Shown: positions 61,249 through 64,000 of the stretch, in pieces
How positions within the stretch are numbered: position 1 is the stretch's first letter
Layout of the letters: every line of letters begins with the position of its first letter
DNA from: Sipunculus nudus
Lineage: Eukaryota > Annelida > Sipuncula > Golfingiida > Sipunculidae
Length of the DNA stretch: 64,000 nt
NCBI GenBank assembly: GCA_026874595.1
Contig: CM049309.1
Span: forward strand, 12,206,576-12,270,575
Reading direction: 5' to 3'
Notes under the pieces: generated by a model
Told to the model about the DNA's origin: nothing
What the model saw: only the letters and a program-made list of their open reading frames with translations
Databases searched by the model: none
Translations under genes and position numbers: made by a program

Positions 61249-61254
61249 TTTATT
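61249..61254 (-). terminator. Poly(A) signal AATAAA of the TMEM-like gene
   Basis: AATAAA on the minus strand, about 30 nt after the TAG stop at 61284-61286. This supports 61284-61433 as the terminal exon and implies a very short 3' UTR. Confidence 0.5.
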
Positions 61255-61283
61255 AACTTCTACATAAATTTGTACTAACTTAC

Positions 61284-61433
61284 CTATGAATAGACATTCT
61301 CCTGCAACCATGTGCCCGCGATGTGAATCCATTCCACCAGATGTCGCCATATCAACAAACCATAAGTGGTTATAAAGTTAAGTATAATGCCCAAATAGTA
61401 AGAAAGGAAGGACCACACTACTGGCAAATGTGA
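61284..61433 (-). CDS. Terminal coding exon of a multi-pass membrane protein (TMEM214-like, tentative)
   Basis: A minus-strand acceptor (CTAGTTTCAG) is followed in phase 0 by 49 codons and TAG. The peptide starts SHLPVVWSFLSYYLGIILNF, then ITTYGLLIW, and ends LQENVYS. It has a long hydrophobic segment and then an amphipathic Trp-rich stretch (WRHLVEWIHIAGTW). Phase 0 matches the donor of 62065-62233. The stop abuts a perfect GTAAGT, and a second frame opens with an ATG at 61350-61352, so alternative splicing or alternative coding of the exon is possible. The poly(A) signal nearby argues for termination here. Confidence 0.6.
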   Translation of the reverse strand, partial: SHLPVVWSFLSYYLGIILNFITTYGLLIWRHLVEWIHIAGTWLQENVYS

Positions 61434-62064
61434 CTGAAACTAGAACGAAGAGAAATATACTAAGCAATCTGTAAACATAGGTCTACAATTAAAAAAATAT
61501 TATAATATAATAATAATTAATACTTTGTTAATTAAGAAAGAAGGTAAGAATTATAAAAATCTGTCCAACCATTACTTCCAATTTGATTAAAATTAAAAAC
61601 CACAAGTATATATGTATTCATTTATGACTTTACAAATCGGCATTGTCTTTATTGCTGTACTACTATCAAACTATCAAAAAAATTCATTTAAGCATTTGCA
61701 GGAATGCAGCAACAACTCTTTTCATTTGACTTGCATCACATACAAATGATCAATTCACATGAGTGCTTGGAAGACTATAACTTCCATGCATAATTTTGAA
61801 TACATGTATGGAAATAGCTTGTAGAAAAAAAAGGGGTTCTTAACAGTATATTAAACAAGTCATACTCAGTAAAATATTATACAGTGGAATGAACAACTTA
61901 CTTATACACCTTCCAAATAATTTACAATAGTTACTGTATAAATATCATAAAAAAAAACAAACTCTGAAGAGTTTGCTTTGTTCCAGCAACTAAACTTGGA
62001 AAAAACATATACACATGAAGACAGGTTTTTAAAACAAAGAGCATGCATAAATCAAGTTAGTTAC

Positions 62065-62233
62065 CCATTCTAACACCAGAGGGCCTTTTTGCTTGAGCCA
62101 ATCCTGTTGAGGTTTAGTGACTTCTGCTAACCAAGTCCCAAATGCATATAATTTCTCCCACAAGAGCTGAGTGTATGGCCCCAGGACCTCACAGGCCCGA
62201 GTAAAATACTGAGGAATATTGGTCTGGCACCAC
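62065..62233 (-). CDS. Penultimate coding exon of a membrane protein (TMEM214-like, tentative)
   Basis: Acceptor TTATTTAACCAG and donor TGG|GTAACT bound 169 nt: one base and 56 codons, ending in phase 0. The peptide includes TNIPQYFTRACEVLGPY, LLWEKLYAFGTWL and WLKQKGPLVLEW. The Trp/Leu-rich amphipathic helices and Tyr-Pro motifs recall the C-terminal third of TMEM214, an ER membrane protein linked to stress-induced caspase-4 recruitment in vertebrates. I could not align it and the assignment is weak. The rest of the gene lies beyond the right edge. Confidence 0.6.
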
Positions 62234-62684
62234 CTGGTTAAATAAGAGACAAGCAAACAATAAGCAAGAGAGAAGAGAAAAGAATGTTACTGGAGAAAAG
62301 ATACAGGATATCACAATTCATAGAAGCCATCTGCCAACAGTAATTAGTTGGGCACTTAGTAAAGGCCAGAATTTCCAAAGAAATTCTGTGGAATGACACT
62401 TTTTCATTATAAAACATATTTTCAGTTGCTCAAAAGTGGAAACTAGAATGAGGTTGCTTTTGCAATGCAAAAACATATATATGTCTCCCCTCCCTATGGG
62501 CCTCCCATCCCAAAATTCGAGGAAAAAAAAAATAAGACTACTTCTAAGTCAAAGCATTCACACAAATTTTCTATTCTGGTCTATTTTACCTTGAAGATGA
62601 CTGTAAAGGTCACCATTTCCTTTTTACACTTCTGAGATTTTGGTAGAAAGATTTCACTAGTTAATTTTCATGAAAATATATATA

Positions 62685-63566
62685 CAGTAGAACGCCTGTA
62701 TTACGGTCACCATCAGGACTGGATGAAAGTGGCCTTATACAGGACACCAGGATAGGGGGGTTTAAATGTAACACGAGACCAAGTTCAAATCTTTATTACA
62801 ATCAACAAAATAAATGTATATACAGAGTATTAGTATTTTTACTGTTATCAATAAAAAAATAAAATATTTACAATCACCTCAACCCTATTTATCACAATTA
62901 CCAACAATATATACAAATACAGTGATTATTATTAAATTACAGATTGTATATACATAATATTTGTACAATTATAATGTTTATTTTGCATTTATAATTATTC
63001 AAGTATGAGTAAATTTTGCGATGATTGCCACCCTGTTTTCCTTTGATGTACGTGTTTACAAGGACATTAAAGAAAGTTTAAAGATCCATAGTTTGCCTAA
63101 CGTTTTTCTGTAGACATAATCATAGGGCGCTGGTTGCCATTCGTTAATTAAATGACAAACACCCTGATTAAGATCCGGCTCGCACGACTGATATCCAAAC
63201 ATACACGCAGGTGGGAACACATGTACGACGCTGGCTACATGTCAAACAACTCAGTCACAGTAGAGTTGGCTCTCATTAACAGACAGGAATATGTGAGAGT
63301 GGACACTTGTGTCATGATATTGTGGTCAGAAATGGCTGCTCGATTTGTTGAGCTCATGTCACGGAGTCACTGCCCCTGACCGTAATTGAGGCGTTTCCCT
63401 GCCTGCCGGACCGAGAGACCTGGCTGTAATACGGAATAGAGGAGTGACCGTAATTGACAACAAAATGATAATGAAATATAACAGTCGAAATTCGGGACTG
63501 GAAAATCTGACCGTTATAGATGTATTGACCGTTACAGAGGCGTGGCCATCAGCAGGCGTTCTACTG
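62685..63566. mobile_element. pogo/mariner-like non-autonomous transposon, 882 bp
   Basis: CAGTAGAACGCCTG at the left and its exact reverse complement at the right, each flanked by TA (62683-62684 and 63567-63568). The subterminal 'TATTACGGTCACC' and 'GACCGTTATAGATG'/'GACCGTTACAGAGG' blocks are of the type seen in pogo/Tigger elements. No transposase is encoded; the 75-codon plus-strand frame inside has no DDE motif. It lies in an intron of the TMEM-like gene or just beyond. Confidence 0.8.
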
Positions 63567-63568
63567 TA

Positions 63569-64000
63569 TATTGATTGGTTAAAAAAGACTAAAAAAGTTA
63601 GTGTTCACAAATAATTTCTATGTTAGGAAAATTTGATCATGAAGATCCAGGTCAAGGTAACCAGTTTCCGAACTCTTTAATCAACTTGGTTGTACCAATT
63701 AGTGTTTAAAATTTGAGGAAAAAACATGCAATACTTCAAAAGTTATGTAGTTCATAAAAATTCTATTCCGCCCAAACTGACCTTGATGATGAAGGTCAGG
63801 GTCAGCCATTTTAAGGTTAGGACCTATTATATAGATGGCGACACCCACCATATTAACAACAAGCACACTGAAAGCCTTGGTTCTACTCAATTACAAATGT
63901 TCTGACTCAGACCCAGTGACATACTGACATTTGACCTAATGACATTTTACCTACCAGTTTTACAGTCAACCTGAAACCAATCATTTGCTTTATAGTCAAC
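63569..64000. other. Non-coding sequence, GGTCAAGGT-rich
   Basis: Short TGACCTTGAT/AAGGTCAGGGTCA blocks (63645-63660 and 63780-63805) resemble part of molluscan interspersed repeats. No exon is supported up to the window edge. Confidence 0.4.

Overview
This is an AT-rich eukaryotic window, almost certainly from an animal nuclear genome and most likely a mollusc (bivalve or gastropod). Genes are sparse and split by long introns. Splice sites fit the GT-AG rule. The sequence is dominated by short interspersed elements of a molluscan style, with GGAC-rich tails and terminal hairpins followed by AAAA. There is nothing bacterial in it: no operons, Shine-Dalgarno sites or CRISPR array. Species assignment is inference; the gene structure and repeats are seen directly.

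Genes. The one unambiguous gene is a C2H2 zinc-finger protein on the minus strand, with a large terminal exon at 36736-38780. An apparent in-frame ATG at 38794-38796 lies inside an intron, because a good splice acceptor falls just after it. The best candidate 5' coding exon is 49091-49301, whose splice phase matches, giving a 10.3 kb intron. A second minus-strand gene enters from the right edge. Its last two coding exons (62065-62233 and 61284-61433) encode a hydrophobic C-terminus, possibly TMEM214-like, with a stop codon and a poly(A) signal close behind. A third minus-strand gene probably starts at 21272 with a 19-nt coding exon beside a CpG-rich promoter. Candidate internal or terminal exons at 13.4, 7.6 and 2.5 kb may belong to it, but I could not identify the protein. 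Other isolated exon candidates are listed at low confidence.

Mobile elements. From left to right I see: a 0.7 kb hairpin-ended element (1.4-2.1 kb); a 2.3 kb DNA transposon with long inverted repeats made of palindromic subunits (9.8-12.1 kb), with a PIF/Harbinger-type MITE nested inside; a second such MITE (17.3 kb); a roughly 340-bp tandem array split by a 1.37 kb hairpin-ended element (25.1-27.3 kb); a roughly 145-bp tandem array next to a TA microsatellite (28.65-29.4 kb); a tRNA-derived SINE (29.77 kb); a 6 kb nest of hairpin-ended elements that splits a third MITE in two (40.1-46.4 kb); two LINE C-terminal fragments (46.9 and 47.4 kb); a 2.43 kb hAT-like transposon inserted in another hairpin-ended element (49.97-52.4 kb); a 1.7 kb element carrying five 280-bp units and ten copies of one 12-bp palindrome (58.78-60.49 kb); and a pogo/mariner-like element (62.7-63.6 kb).

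The most interesting theme is that three sequence-unrelated non-autonomous families (1.4-2.1, 25.7-27.1 and its relatives, 58.8-60.5 kb) share one architecture. Each has a 3'-terminal hairpin, and the 5' end carries a short copy of that hairpin's left arm. The stems differ in sequence but keep their pairing. This fits Helentron/HINE-like (pearl-type) elements. Four element families also share the 12-mer GCGCCACCTGCA or a one-base variant, which resembles a CTCF core site.
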